The position numbers and the translations under genes were made by a program. This document shows positions 1 through 8,830 of a stretch of 64,000 nucleotides of DNA, piece after piece. Positions within the stretch are counted from its first letter, which is position 1. Each line of letters starts with the position of its first letter. The notes under the pieces are model-generated. The model was not told the origin of the DNA, did no database searches, and worked only from the letters and a program-made list of their open reading frames with translations. Origin of the DNA: Bradyrhizobium sp. MOS002 (GTDB lineage: Bacteria; Pseudomonadota; Alphaproteobacteria; Rhizobiales; Xanthobacteraceae); contig NZ_PYFX01000005.1 in assembly GCF_003020115.1 (NCBI RefSeq), forward strand, positions 248,001-312,000. The letters are read 5' to 3'.

Positions 1-152
1 TGCCAAAAACCCGCTCCGGCAAGATCATGCGCCGCATCCTGCGCAAGATCGCCGAGGACGAGCCGAGCAGCCTGGGCGACACCTCGACCTTGGCCGATCC
101 CGGCGTGGTCGACGACCTCGTCAAGAACCGGCAGAACAAGAAGTCGGCGTAA
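1..152 (+). CDS. acs: Acetyl-CoA synthetase, C-terminal fragment
   Basis: This is the last 50 codons of an acetate--CoA ligase whose body lies left of the window. The fragment opens with PKTRSGKIMRRILRKIA, the conserved A10 motif of the AMP-forming acyl-CoA synthetase family. Its lysine is needed for adenylation and in Acs is the residue switched off by acetylation. The enzyme activates acetate to acetyl-CoA through acetyl-AMP in the cytosol. The tail (EDEPSSLGDTSTLADPGVVD) fits Acs rather than propionyl-CoA synthetase. The reading frame is open from base 3 to the TAA at 150–152. A palindromic repeat follows at once. Confidence 0.9.
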   Translation, partial: PKTRSGKIMRRILRKIAEDEPSSLGDTSTLADPGVVDDLVKNRQNKKSA

Positions 153-603
153 GGCCGTCTCGTGCCCCGGACGCAGCGCAGCGCTCTTTAGCGGTGCGCT
201 GCTGAGCCGGGGCCCATGCAACGGCAGACTCTATGGCTTTCTGGATCCCGGCTCTGCGTCGCACCGCTTCGCGCTGCGCCGTGTCCGGGACACGAGACCC
301 ATCCCCGCGCTAGCGCTCCGCCAAAACAACGACCGTTCACATCCTCACGCACTTGTCAGGCCGCGCCCAGGCGCGCGGGCATCTTTCCGGCCGAGTGTTG
401 TTTTCAGGTCATTTACTTTGTTTCGAACATTTCCTTTGTTCCCCCTGCTGGCTGGCCCTTGGCGACCGTGCGTGGAAACCATCCGGTTAACAGGCGCGGT
501 TAAGAATGTCCCCTGACAAGGACTTGTAACAAGGACTTGGCGAGCCGGTGATTGCCGGTTTTGCGTAATTTTGCACGGTCCGTTCGGGGCAAGGGGAAAA
601 TCG
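153..603. other. Intergenic region, acs to L,D-transpeptidase
   Basis: No gene is seen here. The left part is a palindromic repeat (159–296). The rest is the upstream region of the L,D-transpeptidase, with a ribosome-binding AAGGGG just before its ATG at 604. Two GGTTAA copies at 485–490 and 498–503 resemble a CtrA site, but their TTAA cores are 9 nt apart instead of 7. Confidence 0.5.
159..296. repeat. Palindromic intergenic repeat (CTCGTG…CACGAG family)
   Basis: The two ends are inverted copies: CTCGTGCCCCGGACGC on the left and GTGTCCGGGACACGAG on the right. The inner halves are also complementary (AGCCGGGGCCCAT against GGATCCCGGCTCT). The same element occurs at 41561–41682 between lolA and xthA. 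It is non-coding and lies directly after a stop codon. Confidence 0.8.
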
Positions 604-1119
604 ATGTCGATGAGGATTGCAGTGGCGCTGGCCGCCACCGTCGGGGCAGGGGTCCTGATGTCGACGGCGGCGCAGGCGCGGCCGGAAATGGTGGGGACGC
701 ACCTGGCCGACTATTCGCCGGGCACCATCGTGGTCAAAACCAACGAGCGTCGGCTCTATCTCGTCCTCGATAACGGCCACGCCGTGCGCTACCCGGTCGG
801 CGTCGGCAAGTCCGGCAAGCAGTGGGCCGGCACAACCCGCATCGACGGCAAGTACCGCAATCCGGCCTGGTCGCCGCCTGCCGAGGTGAAGCGCGACAAG
901 CCGAGCATCCCGGACGTCATCCCGGGCGGCTCGCCGCGCAATCCGATGGGCGTCGCGGCGATGACACTGTCCGGTGGTGAATACGCCATCCACGGCACCA
1001 ACGTGCCGGGCTCGATCGGCGGCTTCGTCTCCTATGGCTGCATCCGCATGCTCAACGACGACATCACCGATCTCTATAGCCGCGTCTCGGTCGGCACGAC
1101 GGTGGTCGTGACGCGCTGA
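604..1119 (+). CDS. L,D-transpeptidase (YkuD family), exported
   Basis: This 171-aa protein is predicted to cross-link peptidoglycan (3-3 bonds) or attach proteins to it in the periplasm. A signal peptide runs from residue 1 to about 25, ending in AQA. The YkuD domain (about 40–171) carries the catalytic signature with His130 (IHGTN) and the nucleophile Cys146 (SYGCIRM). The start at 604 is chosen because AAGGGG sits 5–8 nt upstream and the signal peptide begins there; an in-frame ATG at 571 has neither. The gene stands alone and ends at a hairpin terminator. A second, unlike YkuD protein is encoded at 44051. Its exact cross-link cannot be told from sequence. Confidence 0.9.
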   Translation: MSMRIAVALAATVGAGVLMSTAAQARPEMVGTHLADYSPGTIVVKTNERRLYLVLDNGHAVRYPVGVGKSGKQWAGTTRIDGKYRNPAWSPPAEVKRDKPSIPDVIPGGSPRNPMGVAAMTLSGGEYAIHGTNVPGSIGGFVSYGCIRMLNDDITDLYSRVSVGTTVVVTR

Positions 1120-1147
1120 TCGCCGGCATCCGGGCGAGACGGCGAGA

Positions 1148-1173
1148 GTCGCGTCTTTCAACGCGGCTTTTTT
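1148..1173 (+). terminator. Rho-independent terminator of the L,D-transpeptidase gene
   Basis: The stem GTCGCGT (1148–1154) pairs with ACGCGGC (1161–1167) with one G·T wobble and a 6-nt loop, followed by six T. It ends right before the stop codon of the convergent nuclease gene. Confidence 0.75.
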
Positions 1174-1174
1174 G

Positions 1175-1765
1175 TTACCAGAAGCGCCAGCTGCGCGCAC
1201 ACCAGCCGTCGCGATGGCCGCCATTGTAGCTCCGCGCGTAGCCGCCAGCGAGCAACGCCGCCGAAACGTTGTCGGTTCGTCTGGTCGCGACGTCGGCGAG
1301 AACGCGACCATATTTGTCAGGTCCGAGATTGGTGATCGTCACGCCACCCTGCGCGAGCAGATCGCGCAATGCGCGGGCCGCAGCTTCGGCCTTGTCCAGC
1401 TCCTCCTGGCAGGATGCTTTCATCTCGGGTGCATCGATGCCGCGCAGGCGAATGCGCACGACGAGATCGCGACCGTTGCGCTGACGAACGCGTGCGAGAA
1501 AGGTGTCGCCGTCAATCGTGCGAACGACATCGACCGCCTCGCGACGATCGGGACGGCCGCCTTGCTGGAGCACAATCTCGGCGTCCTGCGATTGCCCGTC
1601 GGTCGCATGAGGGAACGGCCAGTTCATCCCGTGCCGGAAGGTGAGCACCACGGCCACCACGATTCCGACCACGAACATCCACGGCAACAGTCCTGAGAAC
1701 CGGCGACCAAATGGCGAGCCACTGTATGAAGACCGATAGGGATGGCTTGGATCGAAACGCGACAT
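1175..1765 (-). CDS. Membrane-anchored staphylococcal-nuclease-like protein
   Basis: The protein has 196 aa. A single hydrophobic segment (about residues 28–43, LLPWMFVVGIVVAVVL) precedes a thermonuclease (SNase) domain at about 75–185. The family core is visible: VVRTIDGDTF, the metal-binding RLRGIDAPE, and DKYGRVLADV. SNase enzymes cut DNA or RNA using calcium. The topology suggests an inner-membrane protein with the nuclease in the periplasm, possibly for scavenging or degrading incoming DNA. It converges with the L,D-transpeptidase gene and lies 57 nt downstream of the SDHAF4 gene on the same strand. Substrate and role are not known. Confidence 0.85.
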   Translation of the reverse strand: MSRFDPSHPYRSSYSGSPFGRRFSGLLPWMFVVGIVVAVVLTFRHGMNWPFPHATDGQSQDAEIVLQQGGRPDRREAVDVVRTIDGDTFLARVRQRNGRDLVVRIRLRGIDAPEMKASCQEELDKAEAAARALRDLLAQGGVTITNLGPDKYGRVLADVATRRTDNVSAALLAGGYARSYNGGHRDGWCARSWRFW

Positions 1766-1822
1766 CCGCGCACGCTAGGGCTGAGTCGGGCAGTCCGGCA
1801 AGCAAGCCTCAAAAGGCAAGCT

Positions 1823-2032
1823 TCAGAAATCGGAAGCGATGCCCTTGCGCTCCCAATCGCCATAGCGGGTCGGCTCGGGTCCTTTTGGCCCCTGCAACTC
1901 CTTTGGCGCCGCCTGGCCGTCGTTTTTGGCTCGGACTGCCGCAGCCTGCCGGCGCGCTTCGGCCTCGGCCAGCGCGCGCTGGGCGGCCGGCGTGAGCGGC
2001 TTGCGGTCGGGAACGGGAGGCTGGTCACTCAT
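1823..2032 (-). CDS. DUF1674 / SDHAF4-family succinate dehydrogenase assembly factor
   Basis: This 69-aa protein ends in PTRYGDWERKGIASDF, the family's hallmark tail (RYGDWE..G...DF). Members bind the flavinylated SdhA subunit and help assemble complex II. The N-terminal half is a charged, Ala/Pro-rich, probably disordered region, also usual for the family. The start at 2032 (MSDQPPVP) is preferred over an upstream in-frame codon at 2140, because the extra 36 residues are basic and not family-like. It is divergent from rsmB. Confidence 0.85.
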   Translation of the reverse strand: MSDQPPVPDRKPLTPAAQRALAEAEARRQAAAVRAKNDGQAAPKELQGPKGPEPTRYGDWERKGIASDF

Positions 2033-2219
2033 CGTCGGGTTTCTAGCGCGGGAGGGCCCGCGGCGCGACGCCCAATAACGCATTCCTGAAATGGCTCCGA
2101 AAGGGCTAAAAAACCCGGAAGCGATTCTTACATTTGGCATATTCGCGTGCCACAGATCGCCTTCTCAAGGCATGCGCCCATTACGGCGAACTGCCGCTCG
2201 CTCAGAACCTTGTTTCCGC

Positions 2220-3566
2220 ATGCCTTCTCAACGTTTCGCTCCTCCATCCGAAGTGCCCGGTCTCGCGGCGCGGCGGATTGCCGCCGACATCGTCGACGGC
2301 GTGCTGCAAAAGCACCGCACGCTTGACGAGCAGCTCGACGGCAGCGGCGCCCATCCCGGACTGAAGACGCTCCCCGACCGCGACCGCGCACTGATGCGCC
2401 GCCTGGTCGCCACCGTGCTGCGCCGGCTCGGCACGCTCGGCCATGTGCTGTCCCGCTTGCTCGACAAGGGCATTCCCTCCGACGCGCCGCGCGCGCAGAG
2501 CGCGCTGTTGATCGGCGCGGCCCAGATCCTCTGGATGGACGTGCCCGATCATGCGGCCGTCGATCTCTCCGTTCGCCTCGTGCAATCCGACCGGCGCGCC
2601 GCGCGCTATGCCGGCCTCGTCAACGCCGTGCTGCGCCGCTGCGCCCGCGAGGGCAAGGCGCTGGTGGACGAAGTTGCCGCGCAGTCGCTGGACCTGCCGC
2701 CCTGGATGGTCGTGCGCTGGAGCGCGCATTACGGCGAAACCGTCGCAAGAGACATGGCGCTCGCGCTCAGCCACGATCCCTCGCTGGATCTGACCGTGAA
2801 GTCGGACGCCGCGCAATGGGCGAGCCGGCTCCACGGCGAAGTGCTGCCGACCGGATCGGTGCGTACGGTGCTGCACGGCGCGGTGACCACGCTTCCCGGC
2901 TTCGCCGAAGGACAATGGTGGGTGCAGGACGCCGCCGCCGCGCTGCCGGCCCGGCTGTTCGGCGACATCAAGGGCAAATCCATCGCCGATCTCTGCGCAG
3001 CTCCCGGCGGCAAGACCGCGCAACTGGCGCAGGCCGGTGCGCACGTCACGGCCATCGACCGCTCGCCCGCCCGGGTGGCGCGGCTGCGCGAGAATCTGAC
3101 GCGGTTGTCGCTCCAGGCCGAGACCGTCGTCGCCGACGCCGCGGAATGGGCCGGTCCGGCCGATGGCTTCGACGGCATCCTCATTGATGCGCCTTGCACC
3201 TCGACCGGGACGATCCGCCGCCACCCCGATGTATCCTGGCTCCGGCAGGAATCCGACATCGCCGCAATGACCCTGCTCCAGCGGCGGCTGCTGCAAAAAT
3301 CGGTCTCGCTGCTCAAGCCCGGCGGGACGCTGGTCTACTGTACCTGCTCGCTGGAACCGGAAGAGGGCGAGCATGCGGTCGCCGCGCTGCTGGCCGCAGA
3401 GCCTGGGCTTCGCCGGGTTCCGATCGAAGCGTCCGAAGTATCGGGACTCGGCGAGATCATTACCGCCGAGGGCGACTTGCGCACTCTGCCCAGCCATCTG
3501 CCGAACGCCGATCCCAAGCTCGGCGGGCTCGACGGATTTTTCGCGGCCCGGCTCGTTAAATCCTGA
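2220..3566 (+). CDS. rsmB: 16S rRNA m5C methyltransferase, RsmB/NOL1/NOP2 family
   Basis: This 448-aa protein has an N-terminal NusB-like RNA-binding domain (about 15–150) and a Rossmann methyltransferase domain (about 230–445). The SAM site is ADLCAAPGGKTAQL. Both cysteines of RNA:m5C enzymes are present, in DAPCTSTG and in the nucleophile motif YCTCSLEPEEG. RsmB methylates C967 of 16S rRNA in E. coli numbering. The start at 2220 (MPSQRFAPP) leaves a normal-length N-terminus; the longer frame from 2091 adds 43 non-homologous residues. The order rsmB, heparinase-like, purH is common in Alphaproteobacteria. Confidence 0.92.
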   Translation: MPSQRFAPPSEVPGLAARRIAADIVDGVLQKHRTLDEQLDGSGAHPGLKTLPDRDRALMRRLVATVLRRLGTLGHVLSRLLDKGIPSDAPRAQSALLIGAAQILWMDVPDHAAVDLSVRLVQSDRRAARYAGLVNAVLRRCAREGKALVDEVAAQSLDLPPWMVVRWSAHYGETVARDMALALSHDPSLDLTVKSDAAQWASRLHGEVLPTGSVRTVLHGAVTTLPGFAEGQWWVQDAAAALPARLFGDIKGKSIADLCAAPGGKTAQLAQAGAHVTAIDRSPARVARLRENLTRLSLQAETVVADAAEWAGPADGFDGILIDAPCTSTGTIRRHPDVSWLRQESDIAAMTLLQRRLLQKSVSLLKPGGTLVYCTCSLEPEEGEHAVAALLAAEPGLRRVPIEASEVSGLGEIITAEGDLRTLPSHLPNADPKLGGLDGFFAARLVKS

Positions 3567-3683
3567 TTTTGCACTGGATTTTGCAACCACGGCGCTGATT
3601 CGCACCGTTCAAGGTGGTGTCGGCCGTCCGATTTTGGGATTAATAAGGATTCGTCGGAATCCCTCTCCCCATCAAGGCAAGGC

Positions 3684-5441
3684 GTGTCGGTCGCTCAACG
3701 CAGACGTATCTCGACGCTGGTGATGAACCGCTTCGCGCGCAACATGCTCGCGCGCGCGAGCGGCGGTTCCGTCGCCCTGTCGCGGGTCTGGCCCGGCCGC
3801 GCCGACCGGTTGATCATCGCGCCGCATGATCTGCGCACCGCGGATGCGACCCGCGCCGCCGAGATCTATGCCGGCCGCTTCGTCTTCGCCGGCAAGATCG
3901 TCAATTGCCACGGCCGTTCGATCTTCGATCTCGAGCCGCCGTCGGAGGATTGGGAGGTTGCGTTGCTCGGCTTCGGCTGGCTGCGCCATTTGCGCGCCGC
4001 CGACACCGCACTGACGCGCGCGAATGCGCGCTCGCTGATCGAGGATTGGATCGGCAACCCTGCCAGCAAGCGCCGTCCCGTCGCGCGACGCGCCGACGTG
4101 CTGGCGCGACGCGTGATCTCCCTGCTGTCGCAGGCGCCGCTGGTGCTCAACGACACCGACAACAAATTCTACCGCCGCTATCTGCGCGCGCTGGCGCGCG
4201 AAATCCGCTTGCTGCGCTACACCATGGTCAACATTCCCGACGGCGTGCCGAAGCTCCAGGTGCTGATCGCGCTGTGCTATGCGGCGCTGTGCCTCGCCAA
4301 CCAGGCAAGTCACATCCGCAGCGCCTCGAAAAAGCTCTCGGATGAATTGCAGCGGCAGATCCTGCCCGACGGCGGGCATGTCTCGCGCAACCCGGGCGCG
4401 CTGATCGAGCTGTTGATCGACCTGTTGCCGCTGCGGCAGACCTTTGCCGCGCGCAACATCGCACCGCCGCCCGCGCTGCTCAACGCGATCGACCGCATGA
4501 TGCCGATGCTGCGCTTCTTCCGCCACGGCGACGGCAATTTCGCGCTGTTCAACGGCATGAGCGCGACGCCCTCGGACCTGCTCGCGACGCTGCTTGCCTA
4601 TGACGACACCCACGGCGCGCCGATGTCGAACATGCCGCATACCGGTTTCCAGCGCCTCGATGCCGGCCAGACCACGCTGATCATCGACACCGGCCCGCCG
4701 CCGGCGGCCAGCGTCAGCCACGACGCACATGCCGGCTGCCTGTCGTTCGAACTGTCCTCCGGTATCAGCCGCATCGTCACCAATTGCGGCATGCCGACCA
4801 CGGGCCGCGACAATTGGCGGCCGTTCGCACGTGGCACGGCGGCGCATTCGACGCTGACCTATCACGACACCTCGTCATGCCAGTTCGTGGAGATGTCGGC
4901 GATGAAGCGGCTGCTGCACGGCGCTCCGGTCACCAGCGGCCCCGTCGAGGTCGAGAGCTATCGCGAAATCGTGCAGAACGGCACGCTGCTCACGACATCG
5001 CATGACGGTTACCTCACAAAATTCGGCGCGATCCACCGCCGCGTGCTGATGATCGCCAATGACGGCGCGCGCGTCGACGGCGAGGACACGCTGTCGCCGC
5101 CGCAAGGCGGACGCTTCAAGGGCCCGGATGCCGATTTCGCGCTGCGATTCCATCTGCACCCGGCAGTGAAGGCGAGCCGGCTGTCCGATGCCCGCGGCGT
5201 CATGCTGGTGCTGCCGAACCGCGACGTCTGGACCTTCGAGGCGCTCGACGACAAGGTGGAGCTGGAGGACAGCGTGTCCCTGGCCGGCAATGACGGCCCG
5301 CGCCGCACCGCGCAGATCGTGATCCGTCAGGATGCACGGCAGGCGCCCTCGATCCGCTGGAGTTTCGTCCGCTCCACCGCTTCGCCGGCGATCACGAACG
5401 CCCGCAGAAATGCGCGGCGGGAGCCGGAACTTCCGCTCTAG
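3684..5441 (+). CDS. Heparinase II/III family protein
   Basis: This 585-aa protein has the two-part build of the family: an N-terminal alpha/alpha-toroid (about 60–320, with SLIEDWIG and RAREIRLLRYTM) and a C-terminal beta-sandwich (about 340–570) with the conserved segment AGCLSFELSSG…RIVTNCG. Family members are polysaccharide lyases, but this rsmB–purH-linked subfamily has no proven substrate. No signal peptide is seen, which is odd for a lyase acting on exopolysaccharide. The GTG at 3684 is a guess; ATG 3723 is the alternative. It is read in the same direction as rsmB and purH, but the flanking gaps of 117 and 163 nt leave co-transcription open. Confidence 0.85.
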   Translation: MSVAQRRRISTLVMNRFARNMLARASGGSVALSRVWPGRADRLIIAPHDLRTADATRAAEIYAGRFVFAGKIVNCHGRSIFDLEPPSEDWEVALLGFGWLRHLRAADTALTRANARSLIEDWIGNPASKRRPVARRADVLARRVISLLSQAPLVLNDTDNKFYRRYLRALAREIRLLRYTMVNIPDGVPKLQVLIALCYAALCLANQASHIRSASKKLSDELQRQILPDGGHVSRNPGALIELLIDLLPLRQTFAARNIAPPPALLNAIDRMMPMLRFFRHGDGNFALFNGMSATPSDLLATLLAYDDTHGAPMSNMPHTGFQRLDAGQTTLIIDTGPPPAASVSHDAHAGCLSFELSSGISRIVTNCGMPTTGRDNWRPFARGTAAHSTLTYHDTSSCQFVEMSAMKRLLHGAPVTSGPVEVESYREIVQNGTLLTTSHDGYLTKFGAIHRRVLMIANDGARVDGEDTLSPPQGGRFKGPDADFALRFHLHPAVKASRLSDARGVMLVLPNRDVWTFEALDDKVELEDSVSLAGNDGPRRTAQIVIRQDARQAPSIRWSFVRSTASPAITNARRNARREPELPL

Positions 5442-5604
5442 ACGCCTGCGATCCGGCCCCATCTGATCGTTGTGAAAGCGACCGAAAACTGCTATCGAGC
5501 CCTCGCTCGCGCGACTGGCGACCTTGGATGGAGCACCATCGGGAAGCGCGGGACATAGCTGCCGCGCGCCTGGGCATTACTCCTTCAGACAGAGGATCTT
5601 GCTC

Positions 5605-7197
5605 ATGACTGACCATCCCCGCCGCGTCACCCGCGCACTTCTCTCCGTTTCCGACAAGACTGGCCTGATCGACTTCGCAAAGGCACTTGCCGCGCACGAT
5701 GTCGAGCTGGTCTCGACCGGCGGCACCGCAAAGGCGATCGCCGCGGCCGGCCTCGAGGTGAAGGACGTCTCCGAGCTGACCGGCTTCCCCGAGATGATGG
5801 ATGGCCGCGTCAAGACGCTGCATCCGAAGGTGCATGGCGGCCTGCTCGCGATCCGCGACAACAAGGATCACGCGGACGCGATGACGGCGCATGGCATCGC
5901 GCCGATCGATCTCCTCGTCGTCAATCTCTATCCGTTCGAGGCGACCGTCGACAAAGGCGCGGGCTTCGAGGATTGCATCGAGAACATCGACATCGGCGGC
6001 CCCGCGATGATCCGCGCCGCCGCGAAGAACCATGACGACGTCGCCGTCGTGGTCGAGGCGCAGGACTATCACGCCGTGCTCGACGAGCTCGCCGCCAATA
6101 AAGGCGCAACCACGCTGAAGTTGCGCCGTCGCCTTGCCGCCAAGGCTTACGCGCGCACTGCCGCCTATGACGCCGCGATCTCGAACTGGTTCAATCGTCA
6201 GCTCGAGATCGACGCGCCTGATTTCCGCGCCTTCGGCGGCCGGCTGATCCAATCGCTGCGCTATGGCGAGAATCCGCACCAGACCGCGGCGTTCTATGCG
6301 ACTCCCGACAAGCGACCGGGCGTCTCGACCGCGCGGCAGCTCCAGGGCAAGGAGCTCTCCTACAACAACATCAACGACACCGATGCGGCCTATGAATGCA
6401 TCGGCGAGTTCGACGCCAAGCGCACCGCCGCCTGCGTCATCGTCAAGCATGCCAACCCCTGCGGCGTCGCTGAGGGCTCCGACCTCGTCAGCGCCTACCG
6501 CAAGGCGCTGGCCTGCGATTCCACCTCGGCCTTCGGCGGCATCATCGCGATGAACCGCGCACTCGATGCCGACACCGCGAGCGAGATCACAAAAATCTTC
6601 ACCGAGGTGATCATTGCGCCCGACGCCAGCGAGGAAGCGATCGCCATCATCGGCGCGCGCAAGAACCTTCGGCTTCTGCTCGCCGGCAGCCTGCCCGATC
6701 CGCGCGCGCCCGGCCTCACCGCCAAGACGGTGGCGGGCGGTCTCCTCGTGCAGAGCCGCGACAACGCCGTGGTCGACGACATGACCTTCAAGGTCGTGAC
6801 CAGGCGTGCGCCAACGGATGCCGAGATGCGCGATCTGAAGTTCGCGTTCCGGGTGGCCAAGCACGTCAAGTCCAACACCATCATCTACGCCAAGGATCTC
6901 GCCACCGTCGGCATCGGCGCCGGCCAGATGAGCCGGGTCGATTCAGCACGGATCGCGGCGCGTAAAGCCCAGGATGCGGCCGCCGAGCTGAAGCTCGCCG
7001 AACCGCTCACCAAGGGCTCGGTGGTGGCGTCGGATGCCTTCTTCCCGTTTGCTGACGGCATGCTCGCCTGCATCGAGGCCGGCGCTACCGCCGTGGTGCA
7101 GCCCGGCGGCTCCATGCGCGACGACGAGGTCATCAAGGCCGCCGACGAGCACGGCATCGCCATGGTGTTCACGGGCACGCGGCACTTCAGGCACTAG
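5605..7197 (+). CDS. purH: Bifunctional AICAR transformylase / IMP cyclohydrolase
   Basis: At 530 aa this is full length for PurH, which does the last two steps of IMP synthesis. The N-terminal IMP cyclohydrolase (about 1–200) has LLSVSDKTGL, STGGTAKAI and GRVKTLHPKVHGG. The C-terminal AICAR transformylase carries YGENPHQ and the catalytic Lys-His in IVKHANPCGVA, and ends in MVFTGTRHFRH. The start at 5605 gives the usual N-terminus; the open frame from 5524 adds 27 unrelated residues. A palindromic repeat follows the stop codon. Confidence 0.97.
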   Translation: MTDHPRRVTRALLSVSDKTGLIDFAKALAAHDVELVSTGGTAKAIAAAGLEVKDVSELTGFPEMMDGRVKTLHPKVHGGLLAIRDNKDHADAMTAHGIAPIDLLVVNLYPFEATVDKGAGFEDCIENIDIGGPAMIRAAAKNHDDVAVVVEAQDYHAVLDELAANKGATTLKLRRRLAAKAYARTAAYDAAISNWFNRQLEIDAPDFRAFGGRLIQSLRYGENPHQTAAFYATPDKRPGVSTARQLQGKELSYNNINDTDAAYECIGEFDAKRTAACVIVKHANPCGVAEGSDLVSAYRKALACDSTSAFGGIIAMNRALDADTASEITKIFTEVIIAPDASEEAIAIIGARKNLRLLLAGSLPDPRAPGLTAKTVAGGLLVQSRDNAVVDDMTFKVVTRRAPTDAEMRDLKFAFRVAKHVKSNTIIYAKDLATVGIGAGQMSRVDSARIAARKAQDAAAELKLAEPLTKGSVVASDAFFPFADGMLACIEAGATAVVQPGGSMRDDEVIKAADEHGIAMVFTGTRHFRH

Positions 7198-7224
7198 ATC
7201 TGTCGTGTACTAAACTCTCAACGG

Positions 7225-7341
7225 GTCGTCCCGGCGAAGGCCGGGACCCATAGCCCCAGAAAGTAGTTTGGTGTGCGGTACTAGCCGCGTCGCGGCAACG
7301 AGAAATCACGCGGTATGGGTCCCGGCCTTCGCCGGGACGAC
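7225..7341. repeat. Palindromic repeat, GTCGTCCCGGCGAAGGCC family, copy 1
   Basis: This 117-bp element has near-perfect inverted ends: GTCGTCCCGGCGAAGGCCGG with ACCCATA, and its reverse complement at 7314–7341. It fills the gap between the convergent purH and MFS genes. Copies lie at 15664, 16736 and 26949. The GC-rich arms could fold into long hairpins that end transcription from both sides. Confidence 0.85.
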
Positions 7342-7342
7342 A

Positions 7343-8731
7343 CTAATTTTCCCGCACCCGCATCAACAACGCCAGCCCCGCGACGAAGAACACCACCAGC
7401 ACCGCCATGCCAGCCTTCTGGCTCGCCGTCACCGCGGTGATCACGCCGATCAGGAGCGGGCCGATGAAGGACGTCACTTTCCCGGTCAATGCGAACAGAC
7501 CGAAATACTGCGCGATGCGGTCCTTCGGTGCGAGACGGATCAGGAGCGTACGCGAGGCGGCTTGCAGCGGACCTCCGGCTGCACCGATCAGGCAGCCCAG
7601 CACCAGATAAGCGCGCTCGGCCGCAGCGGCGAACAATGCGCCGCCAGGCGCGGGCGGCGCGACCTTGACGAAGAGGATCGAATCCTTGTCGACCAGCAGG
7701 ATCGCCGCCACCGCCAGCAGCAAGACCAGCATGCTGCCGGCGATCACGCGCTTCGGCCCGATGCGATCGTCCAGCTTGCCGCCAAGCCACGCGCCGAAGG
7801 CGCCGGCAATCGCCAGCATGATGCCGAAGGTGCCGATCTGGATCGTGTGCCAGCCGAACGTGCCCGCGGCATAGATGCCGCCGAAGGCAAACAGCGACAC
7901 CAGACCGTCGGTGTAGATCATGTTGGCGAGCAGAAACGCCGCAAGCGATTTCTGCTGCGGCAACCCCTTGATCGATTGCTTCAGTTCCGACAGGCCTTCG
8001 CGCAGCGCCTCGCGCACCGGACGCTTCGCCGGATAGTCCGGCGTGAACAGGAACATCGGCGTCACAAAAATGATGAACCAAAGCCCGGTCAACGGTCCGG
8101 CGGCGCGATCGCCCTGATGGCTGACGGGATCGAGCCCGAACAGAGGCGTGAAGCCGAGCAGCGTGCGGCCGGTCTCGGGATTCGCGGCGAGCAGGCCGAG
8201 CACGATGATCAGGCTGACGATGCCGCCGACATAACCCGTCGCCCAGCCGGTGCCGGAGAGCCGCCCGATGCGCTCCGGCGGCACCAGCGTCGGCATCATC
8301 GCATTGTTGAAGAGAGTGGCGAATTCCGCGCCGACGCTGGCGAGCGCGACGGCGGTGAGCAGCGGCGGAATGATCGAGGGATCGCCGGGCTTGCCGATCC
8401 ACAGCGTGCAGGATGCCAGCACCAGCACTGCGCCGAATCCGGCGATCCACGGCTTCCTGCGGCCCGAAGCATCGGCAATAGCCCCCAGCAGCGGCGACAT
8501 CAGCGCGATCGCGAGGCCCGCGGCAGCCATCGCAAAGCCCCACAGCGATTGCCCGGCGGCGGGATTCGGCGCAATGCCAGTGGCGAAATAGGGCGCGAAC
8601 ACGAAGGTCGTGATCAGCGTGAAATAAGGCTGCGCGGCCCAGTCGAAGAAGATCCAGCTGACGACGGCGCTGCGCGGCGGATAGGTCCGCTGCGCGCCGG
8701 CGATGCGCGCATCCGGGGCGATCGTCGTCAC
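7343..8731 (-). CDS. MFS transporter, UMF1/Atg22-like
   Basis: This 462-aa membrane protein has about 12 hydrophobic helices. The opening SWIFFDWAAQPYFTLITTFVFAPYF is typical of the UMF1 (Atg22-like) branch of the major facilitator superfamily; the yeast relative exports amino acids from the vacuole. An MFS loop motif is seen in GGKLDDRIGPKR. GTG 8731 is taken as start because GAGGATT lies just upstream. The same frame stays open antisense through ggt up to 10468, but that stretch codes nothing recognisable. The gene is divergent from ggt, which processes gamma-glutamyl peptides, so a peptide or amino-acid substrate is possible but unproven. Confidence 0.85.
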   Translation of the reverse strand: MTTIAPDARIAGAQRTYPPRSAVVSWIFFDWAAQPYFTLITTFVFAPYFATGIAPNPAAGQSLWGFAMAAAGLAIALMSPLLGAIADASGRRKPWIAGFGAVLVLASCTLWIGKPGDPSIIPPLLTAVALASVGAEFATLFNNAMMPTLVPPERIGRLSGTGWATGYVGGIVSLIIVLGLLAANPETGRTLLGFTPLFGLDPVSHQGDRAAGPLTGLWFIIFVTPMFLFTPDYPAKRPVREALREGLSELKQSIKGLPQQKSLAAFLLANMIYTDGLVSLFAFGGIYAAGTFGWHTIQIGTFGIMLAIAGAFGAWLGGKLDDRIGPKRVIAGSMLVLLLAVAAILLVDKDSILFVKVAPPAPGGALFAAAAERAYLVLGCLIGAAGGPLQAASRTLLIRLAPKDRIAQYFGLFALTGKVTSFIGPLLIGVITAVTASQKAGMAVLVVFFVAGLALLMRVREN

Positions 8732-8830
8732 TCCACAATCCTCATCACGAACAGTTTTGCCTCTATCGAAGCAAACCGTATAGCATTGCGGCGCTGCATG
8801 TGAACTGCCCATGGCCATTGCGGAAGTTTG

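Noticed and set aside
485..503. CtrA-like TTAA…TTAA upstream of the L,D-transpeptidase gene
   Set aside because: Spacing is 9 nt, not the 7 nt of the consensus.
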